DNA from: Undaria pinnatifida
Lineage: Eukaryota; Sar; Phaeophyceae; Laminariales; Alariaceae
Assembly (NCBI GenBank): GCA_012845835.1
Contig: JABAKD010000010.1
Coordinates: forward strand, 8,427,599 to 8,491,598
Direction: 5' to 3'
Length of the DNA: 64,000 nt
In this document: piece after piece, positions 23,401-30,969 of the stretch
Position numbering within the stretch: position 1 is the stretch's first letter
Layout: each line of letters begins with the position of its first letter
Notes under the pieces: model-generated
Told to the model about the DNA's origin: nothing
What the model saw: the letters and a program-made list of their open reading frames with translations, nothing else
Databases searched by the model: none
Made by a program: the position numbers and the translations under genes

Positions 23401-25413
23401 TGAATGCTGCCCGCTTTCCCCCCCCCCCCCGCCCCCGCATACATCCGGAAGGTGCGCGGCACGTCGACCAGCCGGAACCCGGCCCCCAACAAGGACGACA
23501 ACAGCGGCGGAAGTCACCCGGCCGAGGAGTGGTTTAGTTCCGACTCTCGAAGGCTTGTCGCTACCTGGCAGGTAATGGATGGCTGTTGTTGGGTGAAACC
23601 AATAGTGTCTCTGTACACTGCCGTCGCTGTCTTTACCGGTCGGTTTTTTTCCTTGTCGGTGTTGAGCGCGTTGTTCGAGAGGGGGGGGAGGAAGCCTCCG
23701 CCAGTAGAGCAGTGGGCCGCGAGAGAACCATCCCTACCGCCCCACCCTCACCCCCTACCCCCCCCTCCGCTCGCTCGCTTGCTTTCGCGTGCTCACGATT
23801 GTTCAGGCGGGAAAGGGAGCAGCTTGGGGCGGTTTAGGAGGGGGTGGCGGTGGTGGCGTCGGAGTGTGGGAGGAGTTGCGGCCGGGGAGAGAGGCGTGGC
23901 TGGAACGGGGGCCTTGCATGGGCCGGGGGCGCCTGGCGGCGGTGATGTCGGACGAGGGGCTGGCGGCAGCTCTGCTGTGGCGCACAGAAAGAACCGAGCT
24001 GGAAAAGGTGACCACCTATGCTTGGGGAATAGGGATGGGGGAGGGGGGTAAGAGGTGTAGAGGTGAGAGGGGTTGCGGGGGTGAAAGGTGGAGAGAATGG
24101 GGAACGTTTGTATACCCTTTTCGGTGTCGCGGGTAACGGACGGTGAATAATGAATCGTTGGTCTCGTGGTGTCCTCGCCCCTTTTGTAGTCAGCAGTGCG
24201 CATACGATAGGTCCACTCCTTACCCGCGCAAACCTTTACGGTCATCACCGTTACATACCCTGCATTGCCCCCTTTCCCTCTCCTTCCCCCCCCCCCTCCG
24301 CGCGCCCTGTTTTTTTTTCTCCCTCCTTCCCACCAACAGGTATTCGAGTACAAGCTGGTTCTGGACAAGGTCAAGTCCACCCACGGCCTCGAACCCGTAG
24401 ACACCACGGCAGGCCGGCTCTTCAAACGCGCGAGGCCGGCCTTCCTCTCAGAACGCAGCACCACGGCCACCACCACTACTAGCAGCGGCAGCAGCGAACA
24501 TCTCGCCCGCTTCCAAGCCCGACCGGCGGCTCGCGCCGCTGGGTCGGGCTCAGGCGTAGCGGCCGTAGCGGCGGCGGCGGCCGCCGCCGCGGCCTCCGGT
24601 AACGCTACCCGCAAGCGAGCGAGGGACGGAGGCGGCGGGAGGGGGCTGGCGTTCGGGGCGGGGCTTGCGACGAGAGGACCCGGGGGGGGGGTGGGAGGGG
24701 GGCGAGGGGGAGGGACGGGTAAGGGGCTGCCGACGACGCTGGCCGCGTTGATGGCCCTGGCCGGGAAAGACCCGACCGAGTTTGCGAGGGTGAGGGGTCT
24801 GGGAGGCGCCCGCTGTGGGGTGGGGTGGGGCCGGGGGGGATTGTTGGTTGCGTGGTTGTTTGGCTATGTGTTCGTTTTTTTGTATGTTTGCGTGCTTGTT
24901 TTTGTGCTTGTTGTTTGCTTCTTCGAAGTCAGTCGTAGTGTTTGCCTTAAGCACGGCGTGTTTCGTTCATGCGCGATGAATGAGGTGTATTGCGGTAATT
25001 TTCTGGTAACGTCACTCGGAGTAAGTTCGGCAGAAATCCCAACCCCAGGTTACGAGCGCTAACGCTAACCCTAACCCATGTGACAACCCTAGCCCTGATC
25101 CGTCCTCCCTCTTTTACCCCCCCCCCCCCCCCCCCCTCCCCCTACCTTCACCTACTCGTATCTCTGCCCCGACCCCGATGTCTCGTGTTCTTAGTTGATC
25201 GAAGAAAACCCTCGACTCCTGGAACAATTGGAGAGAAGAGCGGCAGCCAGCACGGGCGGCCGCGGTGGGGGGAGTCGAGGACCTTCGCAGCAGCAACTCC
25301 ATCGGCAGGGAAGCGGTGGGGGTGGGGGGGCGGGGGCGGGGGACCCAAGGCGCGCCGCAGACCCACGGCGGGCGGACCCGCGGCGTGATCCGCGACGCCA
25401 GCAGCGGAAGTGA
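109..25413 (+). CDS. Large Ala-rich helical protein of unknown family, 5'-truncated, 19 visible exons
   Basis: I join 19 exons: 109-151, 355-531, 1490-1746, 2391-2589, 7361-7592, 8170-9065, 9316-9459, 10023-10888, 11600-11711, 13228-13410, 14067-14179, 14586-14788, 15187-15305, 21941-22105, 22663-22908, 23452-23571, 23807-24007, 24340-24789 and 25195-25413. All have AG/GT borders and every junction keeps phase, giving about 1,647 residues with a TGA stop at 25411. The first visible exon enters in phase 2, so the start lies left of the window. The protein is rich in Ala, Leu, Arg and Gly. It shows repeated amphipathic helices resembling HEAT/ARM-type scaffolds, a charged Ala/Lys/Glu coiled-coil-like segment (about residues 440-475), polyproline runs (about 480-510) and a Lys/Arg-rich C-terminal part. 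I see no catalytic motif and do not recognise the family. The gene structure is well supported by phase; the function is unknown. Confidence 0.72.
152..354 (+). repeat. Intron with ACCCG-type pentanucleotide tract
   Basis: The intron between the first two visible exons is pyrimidine-rich. At about 300-346 it carries a tandem pentanucleotide (ACCCG with AACCC variants) just ahead of the acceptor. Confidence 0.55.
355..531 (+). CDS. Helical-protein gene, exon 2 visible
   Basis: Begins after CAG at 354 and ends at GAG before GTGCGT; phase 0 to 0, 59 codons. It encodes a Leu/Ala-rich helical segment that includes the motif AGHPRSMAALAYALDPSS. The preceding intron ends in an ACCCG pentanucleotide tract. 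Confidence 0.68.
532..1489 (+). other. Intron with G18 tract and GGTT-rich stretch
   Basis: Holds a short CTG run (about 610-628), a G run at about 920-937, C runs near 1010 and 1085, and a degenerate GGTT/GATT repeat at about 1315-1465. No gene seen. Confidence 0.55.
1490..1746 (+). CDS. Helical-protein gene, exon 3 visible
   Basis: Acceptor CAG at 1487-1489, donor GTGCGT at 1747. Phase 0 in and phase 2 out, with the split Arg codon completed by the next exon. It encodes helical, Ala/Gly-rich sequence ending in RKLHELGPSLAG. Confidence 0.68.
1747..2390 (+). other. Intron with degenerate GTTGGCTAGG repeat
   Basis: At about 2005-2155 the motif TAGTTGGCTAGG recurs as a degenerate tandem of about 30 bp. 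No other feature seen. Confidence 0.45.
2391..2589 (+). CDS. Helical-protein gene, exon 4 visible
   Basis: Acceptor ACAG at 2387-2390, donor GTATGT at 2590; phase 2 in, phase 0 out. The product contains SLLLWVLEGDQESCSDVLAE, a hydrophobic helix followed by an acidic one. A 4.77-kb intron full of repeats follows. Confidence 0.68.
3350..4870 (-). repeat. Repeat family A, intronic copy (inverted relative to 33,540-34,740)
   Basis: A composite repeat with GCGCGATCG palindromes, an AGCTGTGAGAT motif and tandem G-rich units of about 160-260 bp. The units share GGGGCGTTTGAACAAGAGGG (seen near 4285, 4540 and 4700). Much of it reappears as reverse complement at 33,540-34,740, including the stretch ending in TAGCTATCAGGGTCAA. 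Confidence 0.7.
4965..5245 (+). repeat. Repeat family B, copy 1
   Basis: Diverged direct copy of 5741-6040. Shared landmarks are CATGATTTTACCGTGC at the left, AGCGAGGTGATGTGGT in the middle and AATAGGTTGGTAGTGTGG at the right. Confidence 0.7.
5741..6040 (+). repeat. Repeat family B, copy 2
   Basis: Second copy, offset by about 770 bp, with an internal duplication of the short motif GTAAGCACGAAATAC at its right end. The flanks (5670-5740 and 6045-6115) also match each other, so the repeated unit may be longer than the marked copies. Confidence 0.7.
7361..7592 (+). CDS. Helical-protein gene, exon 5 visible
   Basis: Acceptor AAAAG at 7356-7360, donor GTGAGA at 7593; phase 0 in, phase 1 out. 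It encodes an amphipathic stretch (ADSLSHRLYLCHTAMEM), then a Lys/Asp/Arg-rich linker and a second helix. The 4.77-kb intron before it preserves phase. Confidence 0.65.
8170..9065 (+). CDS. Helical-protein gene, exon 6 visible (Ala/Pro-rich)
   Basis: Acceptor CTAG at 8166-8169, donor GTATGT at 9066; phase 1 in, phase 0 out, 298 codons. It starts with an acidic/Ser-Thr linker, then an Ala/Leu helical block, then an Ala/Lys/Glu coiled-coil-like run coded at about 8580-8690. Polyproline runs follow at about 8700-8795, then a Pro/Ala linker and an acidic end. Very high GC with trinucleotide slippage opens long shadow frames on both strands. Confidence 0.75.
9316..9459 (+). CDS. Helical-protein gene, exon 7 visible
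   Basis: Acceptor CCAG at 9312-9315, donor GTGGGA at 9460; phase 0 both sides, 48 codons. It encodes a strongly helical Leu/Ala/Arg segment (LPALRLLRHCLGRLSDAG) of the type seen in HEAT/ARM scaffolds. Confidence 0.7.
9460..10022 (+). other. Intron with GGTT-rich start and CT-rich end
   Basis: Starts T/G-rich and ends in a pyrimidine tract of about 200 bp (about 9820-10020) before the acceptor. No gene seen. Confidence 0.5.
10023..10888 (+). CDS. Helical-protein gene, exon 8 visible
   Basis: Acceptor TCCAG after a long CT-rich tract, donor GTGGGG at 10889; phase 0 in, phase 2 out, 288 codons. Helical blocks alternate with Gly/Ser-rich linkers at about 10210-10260 and 10650-10750. The last helix (VVVSLCHSSSPVLQRRVLDL) looks repeat-like. 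An alternative donor five bases downstream would break phase with the next exon. Confidence 0.72.
10889..11599 (+). repeat. Intron with GCT/GTT trinucleotide tract
   Basis: From about 11155 to 11460 it is a degenerate CTG/TTG trinucleotide repeat with some GATCGC interruptions. The purine-rich part at 10900-11040 is GAGA-like. Shadow frames rich in Ser, Ala or Cys arise from it. Confidence 0.6.
11600..11711 (+). CDS. Helical-protein gene, exon 9 visible
   Basis: Acceptor GCAG at 11596-11599, donor GTAAGC at 11712; phase 2 in, phase 0 out. It encodes MTARVLCAALVRALIGSIER and a short acidic end, a clear amphipathic helix. Confidence 0.7.
11803..12176 (+). repeat. 186-bp tandem duplication inside an intron
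   Basis: Two nearly identical copies, 11803-11988 and 11989-12176, start with CCCCAGCCCCGACCAAAATG and end in CGGCGTTTGATAGGAT. Only a few substitutions separate them, so the duplication is young. Confidence 0.85.
12177..13227 (+). other. Rest of intron: ACACCC-type repeat and C-rich tract
   Basis: A CACCCA/CACCCG repeat lies at about 12980-13050 and pyrimidine-rich sequence runs up to the acceptor at 13227. Positions 12180-12700 hold nothing I recognise. Confidence 0.45.
13228..13410 (+). CDS. Helical-protein gene, exon 10 visible
   Basis: Acceptor CCAG at 13224-13227, donor GTGCGC at 13411; phase 0 both sides, 61 codons. It contains GRVGLLLGGVVEALMPCLGL followed by a helix ending in SALE, typical of a helical-repeat hairpin. 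Confidence 0.68.
13411..14066 (+). other. Intron, nothing recognised
   Basis: Starts with a G-rich run and is otherwise T-rich. I see no gene or repeat copy. Confidence 0.4.
14067..14179 (+). CDS. Helical-protein gene, exon 11 visible
   Basis: Acceptor GAAG at 14063-14066, donor GTGCGT at 14180; phase 0 in, phase 2 out. The joined protein continues the preceding helix through VLCCFVEGPRVSEVRRYSEP. The acceptor is weaker than the others. Confidence 0.6.
14586..14788 (+). CDS. Helical-protein gene, exon 12 visible
   Basis: Acceptor TTAG after a C-rich tract, donor GTCAGG at 14789; phase 2 in, phase 1 out. It encodes a His/Leu/Ala-rich helical segment (VHAWGARLLATLAAQPSC). The donor is non-ideal but is the one that keeps phase. 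Confidence 0.65.
15187..15305 (+). CDS. Helical-protein gene, exon 13 visible
   Basis: Acceptor ATAG at 15183-15186, donor GTGTGA at 15306; phase 1 in, phase 0 out. The product is basic (RYRHRLSLLKGGKAQEQKG) and ends in a hydrophobic helix (VLRLVRAACWAVQ). A 6.6-kb transposon-laden intron follows. Confidence 0.65.
15753..15815 (+). repeat. Hairpin element, copy 1
   Basis: Begins ACAAGGGCTCCGC, followed by a perfect 13-bp stem (15765-15777 pairing with 15782-15794) with a 4-nt loop, then CTTCGGGTAGGGCAGGGCAG. Related copies lie at 33067 and 63052. Confidence 0.75.
16600..16915 (-). mobile_element. tRNA-derived SINE, copy 1
   Basis: On the minus strand the right end (about 16912-16829) reads like a tRNA head: an A-box-like GTGGTCTAGTGGG and a B-box-like GAGTTCGACACC. 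A non-tRNA body of about 230 bp then matches 30165-30420, sharing AACTCAGATCCGGGGTCACA. The tail is A/T-rich. Confidence 0.65.
17060..17260 (+). repeat. Degenerate GCTGCGC-type tract
   Basis: A degenerate repeat of GCTG/GCGCTG words. Similar word composition appears near 51300-51410 and 63420-63515. No gene is supported. Confidence 0.4.
18351..19280 (+). repeat. 468-bp tandem duplication
   Basis: Copy 1 is 18351-18818 and copy 2 is 18819-about 19280. Both begin TGTTATATATTGGACAGAGT and run through CGACGACGAGCTCAAAACAG. They differ by a few substitutions and small indels. A short restart (TGTTA) follows copy 2. Confidence 0.85.
19574..19581. repeat. hAT target-site duplication, left
   Basis: CAATTTTG immediately before the left terminal repeat; an identical octamer follows the right terminal repeat. 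Confidence 0.88.
19582..21023. mobile_element. Non-autonomous hAT-type DNA transposon (1,442 bp)
   Basis: Terminal inverted repeats are about 33 bp and begin CAGGGATGTGTACGGAG (left) and the reverse complement (right). Direct 8-bp copies CAATTTTG flank both ends (19574-19581 and 21024-21031). An 8-bp target duplication with a CAGGG terminus is characteristic of the hAT superfamily. Inside are two subterminal arrays (about 19600-19990 and 20570-21000) of ATCCGCTCCG-type motifs. The core (about 20000-20560) codes for no transposase. Confidence 0.88.
21024..21031. repeat. hAT target-site duplication, right
   Basis: CAATTTTG immediately after the right terminal repeat, matching 19574-19581 exactly. 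Confidence 0.88.
21085..21280 (+). repeat. Repeat family C, copy 1
   Basis: Matches 31645-31845 and 37095-37290 in the same orientation. Shared words are CGGCGCTCGAAC, GAGCCGCCCC and ACAAAACTCCTG-like sequence near the right end. Lies just right of the hAT element. Confidence 0.7.
21941..22105 (+). CDS. Helical-protein gene, exon 14 visible
   Basis: Acceptor CAAG at 21937-21940, donor GTGAGA at 22106; phase 0 both sides, 55 codons. The sequence VPLALMEEGLVDATVVAGVL continues the helix of the previous exon across a 6.6-kb intron, which supports the join. Confidence 0.65.
22280..22650 (+). repeat. CTA/CTG trinucleotide microsatellite next to a splice acceptor
   Basis: About 340 bp of ACTACTACTGCTACCAC-type triplets in the intron, ending about 10 bp before the acceptor at 22662. 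It gives a shadow Val/Ser frame on the minus strand. Confidence 0.8.
22663..22908 (+). CDS. Helical-protein gene, exon 15 visible
   Basis: Acceptor GTAG at 22659-22662, directly after a long trinucleotide tract; donor GTTAGT at 22909. Phase 0 both sides, 82 codons. It has an Asn/Ser-rich linker, then the helix LLAALYASDRYLVALVNGTE. Confidence 0.65.
22909..23451 (+). repeat. Intron with GGTTT/GGGTT-type repeats
   Basis: From about 22930 to 23330 the intron is a degenerate GGTTT/GGTTC tract, including tandem GGGTT units at about 23043-23072. A C-run precedes the acceptor region. Confidence 0.55.
23452..23571 (+). CDS. Helical-protein gene, exon 16 visible
   Basis: Acceptor GAAG at 23448-23451, donor GTAATG at 23572; phase 0 both sides, 40 codons. 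Polar linker ending in EEWFSSDSRRLVATWQ. Confidence 0.6.
23807..24007 (+). CDS. Helical-protein gene, exon 17 visible
   Basis: Acceptor TCAG at 23803-23806, donor GTGACC at 24008; phase 0 both sides, 67 codons. Gly-rich start, then WEELRPGREAWLERG and a helix ending in RTERTELEK. Confidence 0.62.
24340..24789 (+). CDS. Helical-protein gene, exon 18 visible
   Basis: Acceptor ACAG at 24336-24339, donor GTGAGG at 24790; phase 0 both sides, 150 codons. It starts VFEYKLVLDKVKSTHG, then a Ser/Thr and polyalanine linker with basic RKRARDGG-type residues that could be a nuclear signal, then the helix LAALMALAGKDPTEFAR. Confidence 0.68.
24790..25194 (+). other. Last intron, with short telomere-like words and a C tract
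   Basis: Contains CGCTAACGCTAACCCTAACC at about 25057-25076 and a C run at about 25119-25136. Nothing else recognised. Confidence 0.45.
25195..25413 (+). CDS. Helical-protein gene, last exon
   Basis: Acceptor TTAG at 25191-25194, phase 0 in, stop TGA at 25411-25413. It begins LIEENPRLLEQLERRAA, then turns Gly-rich and ends in a repeated Asp-Pro-Arg-Arg basic tail. The sequence around the stop codon is duplicated 33 bp downstream. Confidence 0.68.
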   Translation: MIEENPRLLEQLERRAAASTGGRGGGSRGPSQQQLHRQGSGGGGGAGAGDPRRAADPRRADPRRDPRRQQRK

Positions 25414-25600
25414 TCGGCGTGACCCTCGACGCCAGCAGCGGAAGTGACGAATGGAAAACCGTTTTTTTTTTTGACTGGTGACCGTTTGTATTTTTTACGA
25501 ATGGCCACCATTTGTGTTTTTTGTGAATGGCAACCGTTTGTATTTTGTGAACGGCAGCCATTTGTATTTTATGAATCGATGACCATTTTTAATTATAAGG
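25378..25600 (+). repeat. Stop-codon duplication and 3' minisatellite
   Basis: A 33-bp unit containing CGCCAGCAGCGGAAGTGA occurs twice, at about 25396-25413 and 25429-25446. Diverged units of about 25-30 bp follow (GAATGGCAACCGTTTGTATT type) to about 25600. This covers the end of the coding region and the presumed 3' untranslated region. Confidence 0.7.
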
Positions 25601-25613
25601 ATGGCTTATCCCT

Positions 25614-28600
25614 CTTCTGTACTCTTGTTTCCTTTTTTGTTTTTAAGCAATAGTGCTCTTTTGGCCATGGTCCGACATCGCGGCTGGCTACGAGTCTACG
25701 AGTCGTGGAGGAGCGTACCAGAGCAAGCAGGGGAAGATATATGCAGGAACTTGTGCCAGAGTGACCATACCTGTTAACCCGTTTAGAGCTGCACCCGCGG
25801 TTGTTTGGGGACAAAATATTTGGAATTAGTGTGGGGTCATTTTTTGCAGTGGTATAAGGGGTAATTATCGACGGTAGTGTTTTCGCATGGGGAGGAGAGT
25901 AGGACGGGCGGGGAGGGGGGAAGGGGGGGGGGGGGGGGGTGATCAAAATGAGCTCTCGAGGTACAGGTTGATTGTGGACAAGGAAGTGTGGATGGTGACC
26001 CCATGCTAGTTGTTTTGACGGTTTTGTGAGATGGAAGGCGGAGTCGGTCAGTCGGTTGATGTCCACGAGTGCGATTTCACCGATATTAGCCATCGGCCGA
26101 AGGTGAAAGACGTTAAACGAATAACCGCAGACCGCGGAAGGAAGCCGCGAAGACGTCGCCCGGCTAGCGCCCCACCGGGCTGTGTACTCCATGAATCGAT
26201 TCACAGCTCCATACATTTATTTACATACCGGTAGGTTTTGCTGCGCCTATTACCCTGTTCTTGCTGGGTAGCTTGTCTTGGATGGAGTAATCGAATCGTT
26301 CGTTCATTGTCTGAGTGAATCGGACCGAAAACTGAGACCGCATTTTTGTCCCAAACTTGGGTTCTTGTGATTGGGTCGATTTTACTACAACTGCAATTTT
26401 TGAACGGTTTCCCTCTTCAACCAAGTAAATGTCCTAGCATACTCTCGTTTTTGTTTGTGTGATTTTCAACTTACAACACCCAAACGCACTCATTGACAAG
26501 ACCACTATCAGTAATAATATAGTCCTACGATTGCTGCCCGCGTGCACCGAGCATCATCGCAGTTTGTGTGACCTAGCCCACCGAGTCTGAGCTTGCCCCA
26601 CGAGCTGTCATTATCGTATAGTACTAGTTCCCCCGTTAACCGGGGTTGTCTGTGACCTAAACCTCCTAGCTGTCTTGACTAAAAGCCATGCAACGGTACA
26701 CCTGTGGTTTCTACGCCACTTCGCGGCATCTATGAAAAATAGTATCAGCTCAAGGCCCAACAAACCAACAAACTGCCACGATACACCGACTCAAATCTCC
26801 GCGACATAGCGTTTGGTGGCGAACGGCCTTTGTCGAGGGAGATAACTGTTGTAGTACTGTAATATACTAATAACCGGCGGTACGGCCACGGCTCCGCCCG
26901 CGGCGCAAGGTCTGCTTTGCCCATTTGCTGTATTTATAATACATGCCACGATTTCGTTCCTGTTTAGACTACAGGCTTTTCCTCAGACGGCTACGAGCTT
27001 TTTATTATGGAAACGCTTTTTTCCGGGTGTCTGTCTGGTTTTTATAACGCAGCTGATTAACTTCCGCCTCAGGACACAGACAGCCACGCGCTCACGGCGG
27101 TGCGTCCGCCGCACGCATCTGGGAAGTCTCGCGGTCCTGCTCGCTGAGCTCGGCGAGCAATCCCGGAAAAATTCCCAAAAAGTTGACACCATCACTTACT
27201 TGCTCAAAGCCTTAGGTCCCTGTATTAAAGATAATCGCGCCCAGTATGTTGATGCTGTCCAGTTTATACTGGTGGGTTTTTCTTAATATCAAGTGAAATA
27301 TATACTGATGGAACCACCATACTGACGTCTTGACCAAGTCTCGAGTTCCAAGTCGAAAACAATCAGCATAAAGTACACAATAGACTAGTGGTGGCGGTCA
27401 ACACACACACACACATTTAGACTAGACTATATATATTATTATACCCAACGTACAAGATGATTAAATTATGCGATTGCTTGTGAAATCAACAAGGTCAGAG
27501 TTTTGTGATTACGCGATAACGCCACCACTAGTCGTGATCAATCAGTAGCTACTTGATTAAATTCAAATAACCCCAACATACTAATAACATAAACGCCAAA
27601 ATAGTCAATAAATCAAATCACCTTCGCCATCAATGCCACCAATACAGCATGATGATGAGAAGCAGCGAAAAGTGGGTTTAGGAGCCTCGCGCCTGCAGCC
27701 CATCTCGAGGGAAACCCCACTACAGCAACGCTGGCAAGCTCTCACCCTTTAAATCATGGATCAATCTAAAACCTCCGAATCAACCTAAAACCTTCGACGG
27801 TGCCATCTACATTCATGTGACTTTGCACGGAGCAGCGTCGGTCGGCCGTGGTGTGCTCGCGTCTCTAGGTCGAGGGTCACTCATTAACGGACAGCTGAGA
27901 AGAAACGTTTTCTTTTTCAGGGAGATGTATCGACCAAACAGCACGAACGAGCTTAGCACTTCGAGGCAAGATCCAACCCCGAGTTGGGCAACTTATCGCC
28001 CCCGTGAGCACGGATTATCCAAAAATCTTCAACGCTCTCTTCTATATACGGTCATGTGACCTTGTCCGGAGCCATGTACTACGTGGAATTACGAAAAATT
28101 AAAAGGCAACCATGCGTGCGGGAACTGTGTGTACTACTAGGAAAAGCATCTTCTCGGGGACCGAAAAAAAAATGCAACATAAGGAAGTGTGCTTTCGCGC
28201 GCGCCCAAAATAAGGAACAAAGTCAACCTGAGCCCGATTTCAGATGTCTTGTGAGACGGGCGGTACCGTACGCATCATAAAAAAAAACGTCCGGTTGTGC
28301 CAAGTTGTTGTGCCATTTTTTTTTTTTTTTTTCAAAATGTTAGAAGAAGGTGTTATTGCTTTATTGGAGCATTATTATTGTGGACATAACAGTAATGACG
28401 TGGAAAACACACAACAAGCAAGATGTCCAGAACTACAAGATATATATGCTGTTCAGCGAGTGTTCAGGGCAAAGAAGCTGGTCTATACTGAAATTGGTGA
28501 GCACGTTCAACCAAGGTATCTATTGAAAACCGAAAGCTCAGCCAGATAGTAGTAATGCTCAGTTGGCTCGCACGACTTTTGCTACACAACAGGCAGTAGT

Positions 28601-29170
28601 GGTCCCTCTCCGGCTGACACAACCGACAATATTCAGAATACCGCCTGTGCAGGTACACTATTGAGGGTTTGGTGTTCCCACTACAGTGCCGATACCCTTA
28701 ATGCGGACTGTGTACCCTCGGTGGGGTCTCATGGCGTAGTTCAAACGCCGTTGGGTGGGCTCTGTGTCCCCGCCCTATAGACTACTCTTACAAATTCCCA
28801 AAAGAAGTGGACGAGAGCGATGTACTTGAAATACACTTTGGCCCACAGAGAGACAAATTTCTTCACGAGATGCCTGGAATCTCTACCCAATCCCCTGTTT
28901 ATGGGTTTTTCGGTCTAACGGTGTTGTGTTTGGACACAATAAATTGCTTTAACGCAAGCAGCTCTTAATTTAATTAAGTCACCGGTTGTGGGAAAAGGGC
29001 GTTAAGGCATGTTTCAAAGCGTGCCTTAAAGGCTAAGGGAGCCTGTCACCATCGGGGCAAATCAACGCTGAACAGTGCAAGCAAAGCGTCCCGATCAATA
29101 GCAACGCGCGCGTTCTAGGGGGAGCAAAAGTGTGGGGATTTAGATCGAGGCTGGGACTGTCCCAGGCGAT
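25614..29170. other. Intergenic stretch, no gene recognised
   Basis: Lower in GC than the exons, with a G tract near 25930. No long or family-like reading frame. A 70-codon frame from an ATG at 28338 is unsupported. A partial hairpin-element-like word cluster occurs near 26890-26915. Confidence 0.4.
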
Positions 29171-29271
29171 TATATGTACAGTTCCGGCCCCGCTACCCCC
29201 TCCCCCCGCCCGCCATGCTGTTTTGAAGATTGCATGAACACCACTCGGGCATTTTTAGCACTTCGTGTTGA

Positions 29272-29290
29272 TAGTAGTAGTAGCAGTAGC

Positions 29291-29335
<45 letters not shown>

Positions 29336-29336
29336 C
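29272..29336 (+). repeat. TAG/CAG trinucleotide microsatellite
   Basis: About 20 tandem AGT/AGC units; gives a polyserine shadow frame. Confidence 0.85.
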
Positions 29337-29553
29337 TGATCGCTGGTCGTTCATTGGCCGGGGACCGTACGTACAGTAACCATCATCTATATCTGGGGAC
29401 GATAGGGTTCCATCCCAGGATCATATCCATCCACACATACATATACAACTCCGACAACCCAGGAACGAACACGGATATCACCAGGATTGATATCTCTCCG
29501 CAGTGTGGAAGTCCCCAACCCCACCTACCGGCCGATCTCGAGCATTATAACCG

Positions 29554-30105
29554 TGGAAAAAATCCTGAAATGAGGCCAAAACAGTGCGTATTTGACTCGC
29601 ATAATGAATGGTCGAATATTCATGAAATACTTGCCCGCATAATCACCTCTTTCTTTGTCGTTGATCCAACACCGCAATTGTTTGCTGAAAATCCCGAAAT
29701 GGTCGAATATTCATGAAATACTTGCCCGCATAATCACCTCTTTGTCGTCGACGCAACACCGCAATTTTTTGCTGAAAATCCCGATTTCACGATTTTTCAT
29801 TCGCTTATTGGGTAAAAGCCTAAGCTCGCTAATATTGTCGCGGGCTTTCTTTCACACTACTCGCGTAGGGCAAAAATTCGCCATGCGACCGCAATTCTTA
29901 CGAAACGCTCGACCTCAGGATGAATCTGTACAGTTGGTACCCAGAGCGTCGAAGATAAAGCCATTCGGGGCATAAGAGCGATCAAATCGCCATGTCCCGG
30001 CATACTAACAGCCATTTATTGTCCAAAACAGATAGATAAGAGCAATCAATGAGCGCCTGCGTCGGCTTGTCACAGGGTGATCTTGAATCGGAATACCCAC
30101 ACTCT
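29554..30105 (+). repeat. Repeat family D, copy 1
   Basis: Diverged direct copy of 35313-35765. Shared landmarks are AGGCCAAAACAGTGCGTATT, GCCATGCGACCGCAATTC and GGCATACTAACAGCC. Its left part also holds an internal duplication (29609-29700 against 29701-29785). Not coding. Confidence 0.75.
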
Positions 30106-30164
30106 GTACTGCTGTAATTACTTGGTGTAGATTGTCTGAAAAACTGTTCTCGTATTGTATCAGT

Positions 30165-30511
30165 TTTCCTTCCATCCCATGTATTGCCCTTGCAATACTC
30201 TCGCCCTCCCTCCCAGTATTGTAACTCAGATCCGGGGTCACATAGCGGACCCTCCTGCCCCCTCCCCACTACGGTAAATGCCTTAATTTTTATCGCGAGA
30301 ATAATTCAGCATTTTCTTCCCTTGTCGATTCGCGCCGAATTGTAGCGATACCCATGCTACTAGGGGTTCTCAGCAGTTTAGTTTATCCTTTTTTTGCATT
30401 TCTGCTAAAATAAAGTTAAATCTCACAACGCACGGTGGGAATCGAACCCAAGGACCAACGTTAGTAGTATTCGAGGGTCACCACTAGACCACCGGGGCGA
30501 CCGGTTCTATG
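30165..30511 (-). mobile_element. tRNA-derived SINE, copy 2
   Basis: On the minus strand, 30511-30424 contains an A-box-like GTGGTCTAGTGGTG and a B-box GGTTCGATTCC, as in a tRNA gene. The body matches SINE copy 1 at 16600-16830. The anticodon-arm region does not fold convincingly, so it is not a tRNA gene. Confidence 0.7.
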
Positions 30512-30969
30512 TTACTCACTAGAGATGAGCAACTAGCAATCATCAGCAAGGAGCACGTCAAGTAGGAAGCAACACAAGATTATTGGTCAGTCACGTACCA
30601 ACACTGGACCGCTTCCAGTTGACCGGCAAACGACCAAAACAGCAACGGAGACAGGCACCACGGCCACAACAAAGCACGCCTTTCACACTGCCTATACTTC
30701 TCTAAAGAGTCTTCTCGGGGAAAATAATAACTTGCCGATGCGATACCGGGACGAATGCATGCCACTGGTTTCTTCAGTGGATACCGTCTACTACTACTAA
30801 TACCTTCGCGTGGCGCAGCTTAACAACAGGAACGATTTTTCTCCTTGTTTTTTATGTCGAAAATTTATTTCCTGTTTTATGGTACACCCTCCCCATGCCA
30901 TAAGTCAGACGAAAAGCGTGTGTGTAAAAGAGCATCAGTGTGTTTGCTCTTGCTCGTACCTATATTACT

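Noticed and set aside
25057..25080. Interstitial telomere
   Set aside because: Only two to three CCCTAA-like words; too short, and a similar short word at 54012 shows it is not exceptional.
28338..28549. Small protein of 70 codons after a poly-T run
   Set aside because: No family, no codon or context support; chance open frame in intergenic sequence.
30424..30511. A functional tRNA gene on the minus strand
   Set aside because: A- and B-box words are present, but the acceptor and anticodon arms do not pair and the sequence belongs to a repeated SINE body.
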